Shown here: piece by piece, positions 8,672 to 17,240 of the stretch | How the letters are laid out: every line of letters begins with the position of its first letter | Position numbering within the stretch: position 1 is the stretch's first letter | Notes under the pieces: model-generated | Seen by the model: only the letters and a program-made list of their open reading frames with translations | Told to the model about the DNA's origin: nothing | The model's database searches: none | Assembly (NCBI GenBank): GCA_019058445.1 | Contig: JAHPZA010000010.1 | Coordinates: 62,001-126,000, forward strand | Source of the DNA: Promethearchaeota archaeon | Lineage (GTDB): Archaea > Asgardarchaeota > Lokiarchaeia > Sigyniarchaeales > SOKP01 | DNA length: 64,000 nucleotides | Reading direction: 5' to 3' | Made by a program: the position numbers and the translations under genes

Positions 8672-9886
8672 ATGCTACCTTTAGAGGATATTACAGTTTT
8701 AGATCTCACAAGAATGCTGCCAGGCCCCTACTGTACAATGATTTTAGGGGACTTGGGAGCAAATATTATTCGTGTTGAAGATCCAAATTACCCATACGCA
8801 AATCCCCCTCCTTTCTTTCAAAAAGGGAGATATCGTGAAAGTGCGTTCAATTCTATTATTATGAGAAATAAAAAATCTATAACTCTTAATCTGAAAAAAG
8901 AGAAAGCAAGAGGAGTCTTCTATGAGTTAGTAAAACATGCAGATGTAGTTTTAGACACTTATCGTCCTAAAGTTATGGATAAATTAAAGATTGATTATGA
9001 AACTCTTTCTTCAATAAATCCTTCAATTATATGTTGTTCTCTGACAGGATATGGTCAATATGGCCCCTATGAACAAATAGCGGGGCATGATCTGAATTAT
9101 ATCGGTATTTGTGGAATATTAGATTTAAATAGACAAAGAGCTATTTTTGGTCAAGAAAATCAAGAAAGACCCCCTATAGTTCCCGGACTTCAAGCGGCAG
9201 ATGTTGGAGGGGGGTTAGTTACAACTATAGGGATACTTGGAGCACTTATGGAAAGAGAGAGGAATCCTGAAAAGAGGGGGCAGTATCTAGACATTGCAAT
9301 GACAGATTGTGTTTTCTCTTTTATGCCTATGGCCGCTGCATATCATTTCTCTAAAGATTTAAATGATGGAAAGATAACACCTATAAATCCTTTACATGGA
9401 GAACTTCCCCTTTATGCGGTTTTTAAAACAAAAGATAATAATTATCTATCTGTAGGAGCCATTGAGTTAAAATTTCGGCGAGAAGTATTTTTAGGGATTG
9501 GTCGTGAAGATTTAATATTAAAAGGAAATCCTGTGGGTGAAGAGAAAGAATATGTTTATGAAGAAATGCAAAAAGAATTCTTAAAGAAAACTCAAAAAGA
9601 ATGGATGGAAATATTTATCAATAAGGATGCTTGTGTTATGCCAGTTAATTCATTTGAGGAAGCATGTGAAGATCCTCAAATTAAAGCTCGTAATATGGTT
9701 GTGAAGCTTGAACATCCTAAATTTGGGGAAGTTCAAAATATTGCTTCGCCAATTAAAATGTCGAGAACTCCATTGAAAACTAGGAGTTTAGCCCCAAAAG
9801 TAGGACAACATACAAAGGAAATATTAAGGAATCTCAACTATTCTGATGAAGATATTCGGGACCTAAAAAGAAATGGGATTATCTAA
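8672..9886 (+). CDS. Family III CoA-transferase (CaiB/BaiF; alpha-methylacyl-CoA racemase-like)
   Basis: The CaiB/BaiF fold is clear from LPLEDITVLDLTRMLPGPYCTMILGDLGANIIRVE at the N-terminus (residues 2-37, only key parts named), then SIICCSLTGYGQYGPY, AGHDLNYIGICGIL and LQAADVGGG. The His-Asp pair in GHD and the Asp in AADVGGG are where racemases of this family keep their acid/base residues, so both acyl-CoA racemase and CoA-transferase activities are possible. Length (404 residues) is typical. It is likely involved in acyl-CoA metabolism. The neighbours give no substrate hint. Confidence 0.88.
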   Translation: MLPLEDITVLDLTRMLPGPYCTMILGDLGANIIRVEDPNYPYANPPPFFQKGRYRESAFNSIIMRNKKSITLNLKKEKARGVFYELVKHADVVLDTYRPKVMDKLKIDYETLSSINPSIICCSLTGYGQYGPYEQIAGHDLNYIGICGILDLNRQRAIFGQENQERPPIVPGLQAADVGGGLVTTIGILGALMERERNPEKRGQYLDIAMTDCVFSFMPMAAAYHFSKDLNDGKITPINPLHGELPLYAVFKTKDNNYLSVGAIELKFRREVFLGIGREDLILKGNPVGEEKEYVYEEMQKEFLKKTQKEWMEIFINKDACVMPVNSFEEACEDPQIKARNMVVKLEHPKFGEVQNIASPIKMSRTPLKTRSLAPKVGQHTKEILRNLNYSDEDIRDLKRNGII

Positions 9887-9928
9887 AACCTCAGCATTTA
9901 TATGAATACGTAATCAGACAGATATAAT

Positions 9929-10465
9929 ATGCTTATGAAAGAAGAAATTGAATCACTGAAAGAACTTTTAGAAGTAAATCCAGATAACATTAATGCGTGG
10001 ATGAATCTTGCTCAAATCTACTATGATACAGGAGATTTTGAAAATGCTATAGAAACTTTTAAGCAAGCTTTAAAAATTGAATCAGATAATGCTTTAATAT
10101 GGCAGAATTTGGGATACCTTTACAATGAAAAAGGTTTATATCATGATGCTATAGAAAGTTTAAGAAAGGCTCTGGAGATTAACCCAAATTTATCGGTCGC
10201 TTGGACAGAATTAAGTTTTTCATATATAGAATTAGCTGATTATGATAAAACGATTGATGCATGCAAGCAAGCATTAAAAATAGATGAGAATGATGAAACT
10301 GCTTGGACAAATCTCGGTTCTGCCTATTATAACAAAAAACAATATAAGAAAGCAATTGAAGCCGTGAGAAAAGCTTTAAGGATTATTCCTAATTTAGAAT
10401 TCGCACAGACGGTTTTAGAATTAGCAGAAAAAGCGAATAAAGAAAATAGAAGATTGGAAACTTAA
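9929..10465 (+). CDS. TPR-repeat protein
   Basis: Almost the whole protein consists of 34-residue tetratricopeptide repeats: about four and a half units, each with W/A-x-NLG-x-x-Y and A-x-x-x-x-x-AL-x-x-x-x-N/D signatures (for example residues 20-155). There is no signal peptide or membrane segment, so it is a cytosolic scaffold or adaptor. It is 79 bases upstream of the JAMM-TPR gene on the same strand and may be co-expressed with it. The partner is unknown. Confidence 0.88.
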   Translation: MLMKEEIESLKELLEVNPDNINAWMNLAQIYYDTGDFENAIETFKQALKIESDNALIWQNLGYLYNEKGLYHDAIESLRKALEINPNLSVAWTELSFSYIELADYDKTIDACKQALKIDENDETAWTNLGSAYYNKKQYKKAIEAVRKALRIIPNLEFAQTVLELAEKANKENRRLET

Positions 10466-10544
10466 TAACATTTATTTAAGATTTCTTTTATATATTTTAA
10501 AGAATACTAAATTTTCTAATTGAAATTATTATTCCATATTTAAA

Positions 10545-12095
10545 ATGTCAGAAGAATCCAACAAGAAGGAAAGAAAAGAGGGAAAAAAAGCTAACGATCA
10601 AGAATCACAACATAATGAAGGACAACCAATAAAAGAAAACCATGAAAACCTAATTGAAAAACCTGTGATTATTAAAGCTGAAGCCTATAAAACAATTATA
10701 TTATATGCCAGTCGATATGCTAATAAATCTATTCCACAAGAAGAATGGAAAGAAATCTATGGAATTTTAATTGGATACTCTGACAATGATTTTATATATG
10801 TTGAAAAAGCTGAAGCAATGACGTTTGGTCATAAATATGATGTAGAACTAAATGTAAAACATTTAGGTTTTATTGAAGAAATTGAATTAAAGTATCAAAA
10901 CGAGGGTAAATATATGATTGGATGGTTTCACTCCCATCCTAGTTTCGGGCTATTCTTCTCAGTTATCGACCTTATAAATCAATATAAATTTCAGCAAGTG
11001 AATAATGATTTCTGTGGGTTAGTATTCGATCATACTCTTCTTGGGCAAAAGAAAGAAGAAAAAATAGAAGCCGAAGATGGAACTAAGCATAAAATAGCAA
11101 AATATGACACAGGATTTGAAATTTATCGTTTATCAGATATTAAAATGAATATAGACGATCCTCAATTTGAAAAAAATTATCATAAAGTAGACTATATTGT
11201 TGAAGGACTCAATAAATTCTTTTTTGCTAACGTTTTAACTGAACTTTCTGCCTTAGTCTCTGCTGGAAAACCATTACAAGAGGCGTATGGTGAACATTAT
11301 GAACTTGAATCTTCTGAAAAAAAGGAGGAGATAAGAAAAGAAAGTTTGGTTAAAATCCCTATTTCAGATGATATTGAGTTTGATGTGGACGATTTTTTTT
11401 ATGGAGATCTTAGTAAAAAAGAAAAAAAAAAAACACAATTATGTGAGGAGGCTGAACAACTTATCTATGAGGGAAACCAAGCTTTTGAAGAAAGAAATGC
11501 ATTTATGGGTGTTGAAAAATACCAGCAAGGTATAGAACGATATAAGAAAATCAATGATAGAGAACGAGTCTTTGCCTTACTAAGGAATTTAGCAGAGCAT
11601 TGTATTGCTTCAAATCATCAAGTACTAGCGAAAAAATTTGCCGAGGAATTATTCAGTTTATCTGAGAAATATAACAACCTATTTTACAGAGCTGAAGCGA
11701 ATTATTTAGTAGGATACCTTTCTCTGAAAGAAGGAGAAAATGAAGATTTAGAATCAGCATTAAGACAAATCCAAAAAGCTTCAATTGATTATGAAAATGC
11801 AGGAGATTTTGCTGGCGCTGGCAAATGTTATCATAAAATTGGAACAATTTATCAATCTCGTTTAATGAGACCTTATAATGCCTGTCTTTTCTATGAACAG
11901 GCTTTAAGAAGTTTCAATCAAGCATTACTTAAAGGACATCCTTTACGTACTTCGATATGGAGTAAAGCAGAATTATTATCCCAAAAAATAATAGAACTAA
12001 AAGATCTAGTTGAGGAACTAATTCCAAAAATCGAAAACACAGAAGAAAGAAAAAAAATTATAGAAGATCTTAATTCAATTAATACTACTTTTTAG
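10545..12095 (+). CDS. JAMM/MPN+ metalloprotease (Rpn11/CSN5-like) fused to a TPR solenoid
   Basis: Residues 40-200 form an MPN+ domain with a complete JAMM zinc site: Glu70 (EIYGILIG), then H129-S-H131-P with Ser139 and Asp142 (HxHx7Sx2D). The segment MIGWFHSHPSFGLFFSVID closely resembles eukaryotic Rpn11/CSN5, which remove ubiquitin or Nedd8. After an acidic/lysine linker (about 260-300) comes a helical-repeat domain (about 300-490) of TPR type; the part around residues 425-465 (GKCYHKIGTIY, YEQAL) recalls SNAP-like TPRs. The N-terminal 35 residues are charged and disordered. It is probably an isopeptidase acting on ubiquitin-like conjugates. No ubiquitin, E1 or E2 gene is in the window. 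Confidence 0.87.
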   Translation: MSEESNKKERKEGKKANDQESQHNEGQPIKENHENLIEKPVIIKAEAYKTIILYASRYANKSIPQEEWKEIYGILIGYSDNDFIYVEKAEAMTFGHKYDVELNVKHLGFIEEIELKYQNEGKYMIGWFHSHPSFGLFFSVIDLINQYKFQQVNNDFCGLVFDHTLLGQKKEEKIEAEDGTKHKIAKYDTGFEIYRLSDIKMNIDDPQFEKNYHKVDYIVEGLNKFFFANVLTELSALVSAGKPLQEAYGEHYELESSEKKEEIRKESLVKIPISDDIEFDVDDFFYGDLSKKEKKKTQLCEEAEQLIYEGNQAFEERNAFMGVEKYQQGIERYKKINDRERVFALLRNLAEHCIASNHQVLAKKFAEELFSLSEKYNNLFYRAEANYLVGYLSLKEGENEDLESALRQIQKASIDYENAGDFAGAGKCYHKIGTIYQSRLMRPYNACLFYEQALRSFNQALLKGHPLRTSIWSKAELLSQKIIELKDLVEELIPKIENTEERKKIIEDLNSINTTF

Positions 12096-12173
12096 ATTTC
12101 ATAACTATAGGTTTGAATTAAAAAATCAAAAAAAATATATTTTGTGAAATATTATTTTATTTACTCTTTTTAG

Positions 12174-12920
12174 GTGAGAAAAAAAATTCCACGAAGAAAA
12201 CAAAAAGTTAAATATTCTCGTAAACTTGCGTGTCAACATCTTGAACCTATAGGTGATATTTCTAATAGTTTACAACCTTTATGCTATTGCCCTGAGAGGG
12301 ATCTGGTACTTGGAACTAGAGCGTATGTATGCCAAGTATGTTCTCTCTATAACCCTCGTTCAAATATCTCGATATCGGAAATTTATGCTGAAAGTAAAAA
12401 AATTGCAGAAAAACAAATAAAAGAGAAAAAATTGGAATTATCTGAAGTTGACATTGAGGATATAGAATTAGAAGAAGATGTTGACTTATCCATTGACGAA
12501 TTTGAGGAAGAAGAAGAAATTCAATTAAAATTTGAAAAAAGAAAAGCCGGGAAAGCCGATGTTGAGGATAGTGATGATGAATTTGCTGAAGTTGAATGTC
12601 CGTTCTGTGGTGAATTATTTGATGATCTCGCATCACATATTCGAGAATGTGAATTTGCGCCTGAAGATGTTAGCATAGAAGAATATTTACCCTCGAAACC
12701 CAAAAAAAAAAGAAAAAAGAAAAAAGGGCCTGCTAAAGCTGCAAAAGAAAAAGATGGTAAAGCTGCGGGAAAGGCATCAAAAGATAAAAAAGCTTGTCCC
12801 TACTGTGGAAAGGAATTTGTTAGATTGGGACGCCATTTAAAATCTTGTTCCAAAAGACCTGAGGATGCTGATGAAGAAAAAGAAACAAAATTCTTAAATG
12901 GAGAGCTTGATTCACTCTAA
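12174..12920 (+). CDS. Multi-zinc-finger protein with two C2HC fingers
   Basis: Three Cys-rich regions can be seen: an N-terminal cluster (LACQHLEPIGD, then CYCPERD and VCQVC, residues about 20-65), and two near-identical C2HC fingers (CPFCGELFDDLASHIRECE near residue 142 and CPYCGKEFVRLGRHLKSC near residue 205). They are separated by an acidic stretch (90-140) and a Lys/Ala-rich linker (180-200). The fingers resemble eukaryotic zf-C2HC modules that bind nucleic acids or proteins. The start is GTG at 12174; no ATG is available nearby. It follows the JAMM-TPR gene by 78 bases on the same strand, so an adaptor role there is possible but unproven. Confidence 0.72.
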   Translation: MRKKIPRRKQKVKYSRKLACQHLEPIGDISNSLQPLCYCPERDLVLGTRAYVCQVCSLYNPRSNISISEIYAESKKIAEKQIKEKKLELSEVDIEDIELEEDVDLSIDEFEEEEEIQLKFEKRKAGKADVEDSDDEFAEVECPFCGELFDDLASHIRECEFAPEDVSIEEYLPSKPKKKRKKKKGPAKAAKEKDGKAAGKASKDKKACPYCGKEFVRLGRHLKSCSKRPEDADEEKETKFLNGELDSL

Positions 12921-12952
12921 GAAATATTTATTTATTATTTTACAATTAATAT

Positions 12953-13870
12953 ATGACAGAAAAGATTAATTATTGCGAGCCAGTTTTTAGACCCCCAAGT
13001 GAAGCTTATTCTTTATTAATTCAACTTACTGAAGGCTGCACTTTCAAATGCGACTTTTGTATGTCAAATCTTCGAAAACATTTTCTTGTTAGAGAAGTTG
13101 AAGATGTGAAAAAGGATCTTAATATTGCTAAAAAGTTATATGCTAATAGGATTAAAAAGATTTTTTTTCTAGATGGTAATGCAATGGTGACTCCCGCTGA
13201 GAAGTTGCTTGAAGTAGTAAAATACGCGAAAGAATTATTTCCAAATTTAGAAAGATGTGCGGTCTATGCTCATGCAAAAGATATCCTCAAAAAGTCTGAT
13301 GAGCAGTTAAGAGAATTATCAGATTCAGGATTAAAAATGGCTTATGTGGGATTTGAATCAGGGTATAATAAACTTTTAAAAGCGGTCAATAAGCATGCAA
13401 CTAAAGAAGAGTTTATTGCTGCTTCAAAAAAGCTTTTCAAGGCGGATATCACCCTTTCAGCAACGTTGATTAACGGACTTGGAGGTGCAGGCAATTTAGA
13501 ACTATCAGAGATGCATGCAAAAGAGTCTGCAGATCTAGTCAATAAAATATGTCCTCTTGATGATAGATTATGGTATATAGCATTTCTTACATTAATGGTG
13601 CCTCAAGGGACGGAGATTTATAAGGAAAAAGCAAGAGGAAAATTCAAGGAAATGGATCAATTTGAAATATTACACGAATTAAAAATATTTATGCAAAATA
13701 TCAAATTTGCAAATAAAAATGCGAACTGTATTTTTCGCTCTAATCATGCTTCGAACTACTTACCTATTAAAGGAATTTTAGATAGAGATAAAGATAAGAT
13801 TATATCCACTCTCAACTATGGATTGAATCATCCAGAAGTAATGAGACCCGAATTTTATAGGGGATTGTAA
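12953..13870 (+). CDS. Radical SAM protein (CX3CX2C)
   Basis: The cluster motif GCTFKCDFC gives Cys29, Cys33 and Cys36 in the canonical CX3CX2C spacing. The barrel continues with FFLDGNAMV, YAHAKDIL and VGFESGYNKLL, where the Glu in GFESG contacts SAM in related enzymes. There is no additional iron-sulfur or cobalamin domain in 305 residues. It shares the PPSEAYSLLI lead-in and general layout with the protein at 3726-4634, so the two are paralogues with different cysteine spacing. It lies only 32 bases after the zinc-finger gene. Substrate unknown. Confidence 0.85.
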   Translation: MTEKINYCEPVFRPPSEAYSLLIQLTEGCTFKCDFCMSNLRKHFLVREVEDVKKDLNIAKKLYANRIKKIFFLDGNAMVTPAEKLLEVVKYAKELFPNLERCAVYAHAKDILKKSDEQLRELSDSGLKMAYVGFESGYNKLLKAVNKHATKEEFIAASKKLFKADITLSATLINGLGGAGNLELSEMHAKESADLVNKICPLDDRLWYIAFLTLMVPQGTEIYKEKARGKFKEMDQFEILHELKIFMQNIKFANKNANCIFRSNHASNYLPIKGILDRDKDKIISTLNYGLNHPEVMRPEFYRGL

Positions 13871-13956
13871 TTTACATCCTTTTTCATTCTCTAAAATAAT
13901 TATGCTATGGAAATAAAACTTGGTAAATTTTTATAATTTTATACATTAATTTTTTC

Positions 13957-14580
13957 ATGAAAATTGCTTTAATTGTTGGATCTCCAAGAAAAAATAGAAG
14001 TTGTAATTTTTTAATTGATAAGGCAATTGAAGGGATTAAATCTGTAGGCGAAGAGTTTGAAATAAAAAAGGTCCAAATTGCTGATTATCAAATATCTCCC
14101 TGCAATGGTTGTGATCAATGTTTAAGACCTCCTAACGATTGTCCTTTGGCAGAAAACGATGATACGAAAAAATTAGAAGAACAAATATTAGGTTCATCAG
14201 CATTGTTTATAGCTGCTCCAAATTACTTTGGATCGGTAAGTTCTCAAATCAAAGTATTAATTGACCGCTCAAGACCATGGAAAATGAAGAATTATTTACT
14301 TAAAGATGTTATTTTTGCTCCTATGGCTTCTACTGGTCTCAGAAATGGCGGAGGAGGAGTTATCTCTGACTTGATCAATTTTGCTCTAATTCAGGGTATG
14401 ATTCTTGTTGGAAATACAGGTGGAAGTCCTGTATTGGAAGGTAACATACCTATTACAAGTCTTCAGAAATTCGCCCTTAAAGAATTTGTAGGTAAAGGAG
14501 AGACAGATGAATTAGCAGGAAAAATCTCATTTGATTTAGGGAAAAGAGTTGCTGAACTTATAAAAAAAATGAACAAGTAA
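13957..14580 (+). CDS. NADPH-dependent FMN reductase-like flavoprotein with Cys motif (iron-sulfur flavoprotein family)
   Basis: The flavodoxin-like fold begins with IVGSPRKNRSCNFLID (FMN phosphate loop). A compact cysteine cluster CNGCDQCLRPPNDC at residues 49-62 follows, the arrangement that holds an iron-sulfur cluster in ISF proteins or a redox-active thiol site in related reductases. Later AAPNYFGSVSSQIKVLIDR is the family's second signature. It probably acts as a small electron carrier or reductase in an anaerobe. 207 residues is normal. It is the last gene of a plus-strand series and is convergent with the membrane-protein operon. Confidence 0.85.
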   Translation: MKIALIVGSPRKNRSCNFLIDKAIEGIKSVGEEFEIKKVQIADYQISPCNGCDQCLRPPNDCPLAENDDTKKLEEQILGSSALFIAAPNYFGSVSSQIKVLIDRSRPWKMKNYLLKDVIFAPMASTGLRNGGGGVISDLINFALIQGMILVGNTGGSPVLEGNIPITSLQKFALKEFVGKGETDELAGKISFDLGKRVAELIKKMNK

Positions 14581-14632
14581 GAATTAATAAGAAAAAATAG
14601 TTTTAAATAAAATTTTTTATTATTTTTAGATT

Positions 14633-14950
14633 TTAATCTTCGTCATAGAATTCAATACTACTATTTTGTTCTTCTGTATCCCTTTCTGATTCTTCCTTGG
14701 TATAAACACCTATATATTTTTCTCCGGGCCATTTTGTATTTATAATAATACCGGATATAATTAAAATAGCAAAGATCACGTAATAGGGGACTAAACTACC
14801 AGTAGGGAAAAATCTTAGCAGGACGTCAACCCAAGATACCATCCAGGCACCAATAGGTGTAACAAAAGGTTTTAAAACGCCTAAAATCAACGCGATAATA
14901 TCTGCTATTATTTGCAAAAATTCAATCCTTTCATATTCTTGGAACCACAT
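14633..14950 (-). CDS. Small membrane protein, last gene of three-gene membrane operon
   Basis: Of 105 residues, about 14-50 and 55-78 are hydrophobic and look like two or three membrane passes. The C-terminal 25 residues are acidic and probably cytosolic. I do not recognise the family. It follows the next gene with an 18-base gap, so the two are almost certainly co-transcribed. Confidence 0.7.
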   Translation of the reverse strand: MWFQEYERIEFLQIIADIIALILGVLKPFVTPIGAWMVSWVDVLLRFFPTGSLVPYYVIFAILIISGIIINTKWPGEKYIGVYTKEESERDTEEQNSSIEFYDED

Positions 14951-14968
14951 GTTGGTATTTACCTCCTT

Positions 14969-15487
14969 TTACTTTTTCCCTCTCTCGTATTTAATTTTTT
15001 CTCTATTTACCACAAAATCCAAAAGATCATATGCTTTTAAAATCACAGTTAGAAAATAGATTCCCATGTACAGCAGTATCATTTGCTGCAAATTCACTGT
15101 GACAATACCAAAATCCACTAGATCGAATTCTATTTCAAGGGCTCCAGAAAATTTGTAGCTCCATAGATATAAACAATTTAGAATAATCTGGATTAACGCA
15201 AAGGCACCACGTCTAATAGACTGCTTAGGTGCTGAGTAGGCAAAGAATGCTGTTCCAGAGATAATAAGCCCAAAAGCCCAAACATAGAATAGAATTTGAT
15301 TTACTTGCTGTTTATAAGCTTGTAATTCAACACCCTCGACATTAATCGTTTTTATCCAACTAAAAGTCCAAAAAGGGATAAGCACAGTACTAATAAAATA
15401 TATAGCGGCGATTATGGTTCCTCTGAGAATATTTTTAATTTTCGCATTTTCTAATTGCTTTGTAACTCTATCCTTATAAAAACTCAT
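14969..15487 (-). CDS. Four-helix integral membrane protein
   Basis: The sequence shows about four hydrophobic segments (residues about 24-48, 66-85, 95-113 and 133-152) joined by short polar loops, with a basic end. The family is not recognised. It starts 3 bases after the stop of the upstream gene (15491) and ends 18 bases before the next, so it is the middle gene of a three-gene operon. A transport or envelope role is possible but is only inference from topology. Confidence 0.75.
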   Translation of the reverse strand: MSFYKDRVTKQLENAKIKNILRGTIIAAIYFISTVLIPFWTFSWIKTINVEGVELQAYKQQVNQILFYVWAFGLIISGTAFFAYSAPKQSIRRGAFALIQIILNCLYLWSYKFSGALEIEFDLVDFGIVTVNLQQMILLYMGIYFLTVILKAYDLLDFVVNREKIKYERGKK

Positions 15488-15490
15488 TTT

Positions 15491-16054
15491 TTACACCTTC
15501 TCCTCAAATCCTCCTAAATCCATATCCTCTATATCTGCTTCAAATGAAATTAGTCCCAAGGAATATTTTGCCGAAATTTTTAATTCTTCTGCTACAAAAT
15601 CAAATATCGGATCTCTTGTTAAATCAGCATTCAGGGCAATATCAGTAAAATTTACATAGTCTATATCTTCATAATCAATACCAATTTTAAATTTCTTTTT
15701 CTCCCCGGCAGGAATGGTTGCAAATGATTTCTCATCTTCATAGAGTTTTACTTCTGTTGTAACATTGCCACTAACAGTAACTCTATCGTACACTAGATTT
15801 AACAACATCTCTACTTCCAGATCTTCTAAATCAAAATACCCCAAGTTATTAATTTCAAATTCAATATCAATTTCAAAGCTATTTGGATCAATAAATGGGT
15901 TGCCATCATAAGATACGTCAATATCGATATTTTCTTCATTAGTTAATATGAGTGCCGCAGAATACCCCCCTAGAAATGACACTAAAGACATTGAGGAAGC
16001 TAATATAAAGAGGAAGATTCGAACAATTAATCGAAAAATTCTTTCTGGTCTCAT
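15491..16054 (-). CDS. Membrane-anchored protein with extracytoplasmic beta-rich domain
   Basis: A single N-terminal hydrophobic helix (residues about 8-35, preceded by Arg residues) anchors the protein. The remaining 150 residues are beta-strand-rich and acidic, with an alternating pattern (IDIEFEINNLGYFDLEDLEVEM) reminiscent of LEA14/WHy-type domains. That resemblance is by eye only. It is the first gene of the three-gene membrane-protein operon and probably faces outwards. It lies just downstream of the HesB-like cluster on the same strand, with the candidate SECIS of the last HesB-like gene between them. Confidence 0.75.
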   Translation of the reverse strand: MRPERIFRLIVRIFLFILASSMSLVSFLGGYSAALILTNEENIDIDVSYDGNPFIDPNSFEIDIEFEINNLGYFDLEDLEVEMLLNLVYDRVTVSGNVTTEVKLYEDEKSFATIPAGEKKKFKIGIDYEDIDYVNFTDIALNADLTRDPIFDFVAEELKISAKYSLGLISFEADIEDMDLGGFEEKV

Positions 16055-16242
16055 AATTGTTCTCCTATATTCTTTTTATTATTTTCATTTCTTTTTGTTC
16101 AATTTTATAGGTAAATTGTGACTAATTAAAATTATAAAGTTCCATCTATTAAAATTTATATATTTTTCTATAGGAGAAAAATCATTATTTTACTTCTTTA
16201 CTTTAGAAATTTCAGATAAAATTGAAAGGTAAAAAAAAAAAG

Positions 16243-16294
16243 ATGCTAATTAAAAAACCGGTCGCAACCGTAAATCGCTAATCTTCTAACATTT
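16243..16294 (-). promoter_or_regulatory. Candidate SECIS-like 3'-UTR element of HesB-like gene A
   Basis: About 30 bases after the stop of the UGA-containing gene at 16324, the minus strand reads AAATGTTAGAAGA, five variable bases, GATTT-A-CGGTT, then GCGACCGG. CGGU/ACCG closes a 4-base loop, and ATGTTAG (16286-16292) can pair with TTAGCAT (16243-16249) as an outer stem of 7 pairs with two wobbles. The same motif in the same order and spacing occurs after the second UGA gene (17241-17283). It is not present after the Cys paralogue. The assignment as SECIS is inference from position, conservation and the UGA genes. Confidence 0.6.
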
Positions 16295-16323
16295 ATCAAG
16301 ATTAGTTCATTTTTTTAAAAGAA

Positions 16324-16686
16324 TTAAATATGTTCTATTTCCAATGAAAACGAGCCTCTGTATTTACCAAAAAGTTTCCATGTATGTGCATCGATTTTAA
16401 TTGTTTTTGAGTTACTTTTTAATTCATTTTTCAGGTATTTATCAATATAAATATCAAATCCACCATTATCAACTTCAATTTGATTCCATTTTTCAAAATG
16501 AGGATTATTAGCAACTTTATGTTTCTCAACTAATTGAACAACATCACTGCAAAATGTTCCGGATCAAGATCTGGTAAAGTATCTATAAATAGCAAAAACT
16601 AAATCATTTAACTTATTTTGTTTAACGATTTTATTATGCTTTTCCTGTAAAAGTGTTAAGGCTCTTTCTGATATTTCTAAATTCAT
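16324..16686 (-). CDS. HesB/IscA-like small protein A, putative selenoprotein (in-frame TGA at codon 41)
   Basis: The gene reads through 120 codons if TGA at 16566-16564 is translated. It starts at ATG 16686 with GGAG about eight bases upstream and ends at TAA 16324. The N-terminal half is MNLEISERALTLLQEK and ends FAIYRYFTRS. After the TGA it continues SGTFCSDVVQLVEKHKV and a beta-rich end, matching paralogue B on both sides of the TGA. The position corresponds to the first conserved Cys of A-type iron-sulfur carriers (IscA/HesB), and Cys35 of paralogue C aligns there. The C-terminal CGC of true IscA is absent, as in HesB-like selenoproteins. Alternative: a pseudogene with one nonsense codon, which the 3' element and the matching second gene make less likely. 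Confidence 0.75.
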
Positions 16687-16809
16687 CAATATACTCCTAA
16701 TCTTTGCTCAAAACTTTTTATTATTTATTTCTTTATAAATGAAAAAAGCTGAGAACTAAAAATAATATGGTTTATAATTTAAAATTTTAAGAATAATTTT
16801 AGTTATAAA

Positions 16810-17154
16810 TTATTTTTTATCTTCCTTTAAAATGAGAGATACAAATTCATCTTCAAATTTCTCAGTTTTCTGTATGTCTATTAATATTTTTCCTATCTCT
16901 GGAAAATCTTTTAATATCCTTCTTTCAATATAAATAAGAACAGTATTACCATAACCATCATCAACTTCTTCATATTTTTCGTATAGATCTATCTCAATTT
17001 TCGCCTCAGTAAAATTTAATTCAAGATAATAATCTAAATATGACCCCGCACAAGCCTGTTTGCTAATTTGATATATGAGAATTACAGGTTTTACATTTCT
17101 GCCTTCTTTTCGTGCCTGAATATATTCAATTGTGTCTTTTGTTAAAGAAAACAT
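16810..17154 (-). CDS. HesB/IscA-like small protein C, cysteine-containing paralogue
   Basis: This 114-residue protein has the same plan as its two neighbours: a short N-terminal helix (MFSLTKDTIEYIQ), a strand (VILIYQI), a Cys at residue 35 (SKQACAGSYL) where the neighbours have UGA, then a beta-rich C-terminus ending FEDEFVSLILKEDKK. It has no in-frame stop, and no copy of the conserved 3' element follows it. That is the expected contrast if the element serves UGA recoding. It sits between the UGA genes: 147 bases after B, 123 before A. The family assignment is by fold pattern and is moderate; the role is presumably thiol or metal/iron-sulfur chemistry. Confidence 0.7.
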   Translation of the reverse strand: MFSLTKDTIEYIQARKEGRNVKPVILIYQISKQACAGSYLDYYLELNFTEAKIEIDLYEKYEEVDDGYGNTVLIYIERRILKDFPEIGKILIDIQKTEKFEDEFVSLILKEDKK

Positions 17155-17240
17155 TTTTAAATTCCTTTATTAAAACTTATTATGTTTATTAATTATCATT
17201 TTTACCTCATTTTACGTTCTCATTATTCTATTTTCATATA

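Noticed and set aside
12316..12703. Minus-strand frames inside the zinc-finger gene
   Set aside because: They overlap a Lys/Glu-rich coding region whose complement is naturally open; no domain or start signal.
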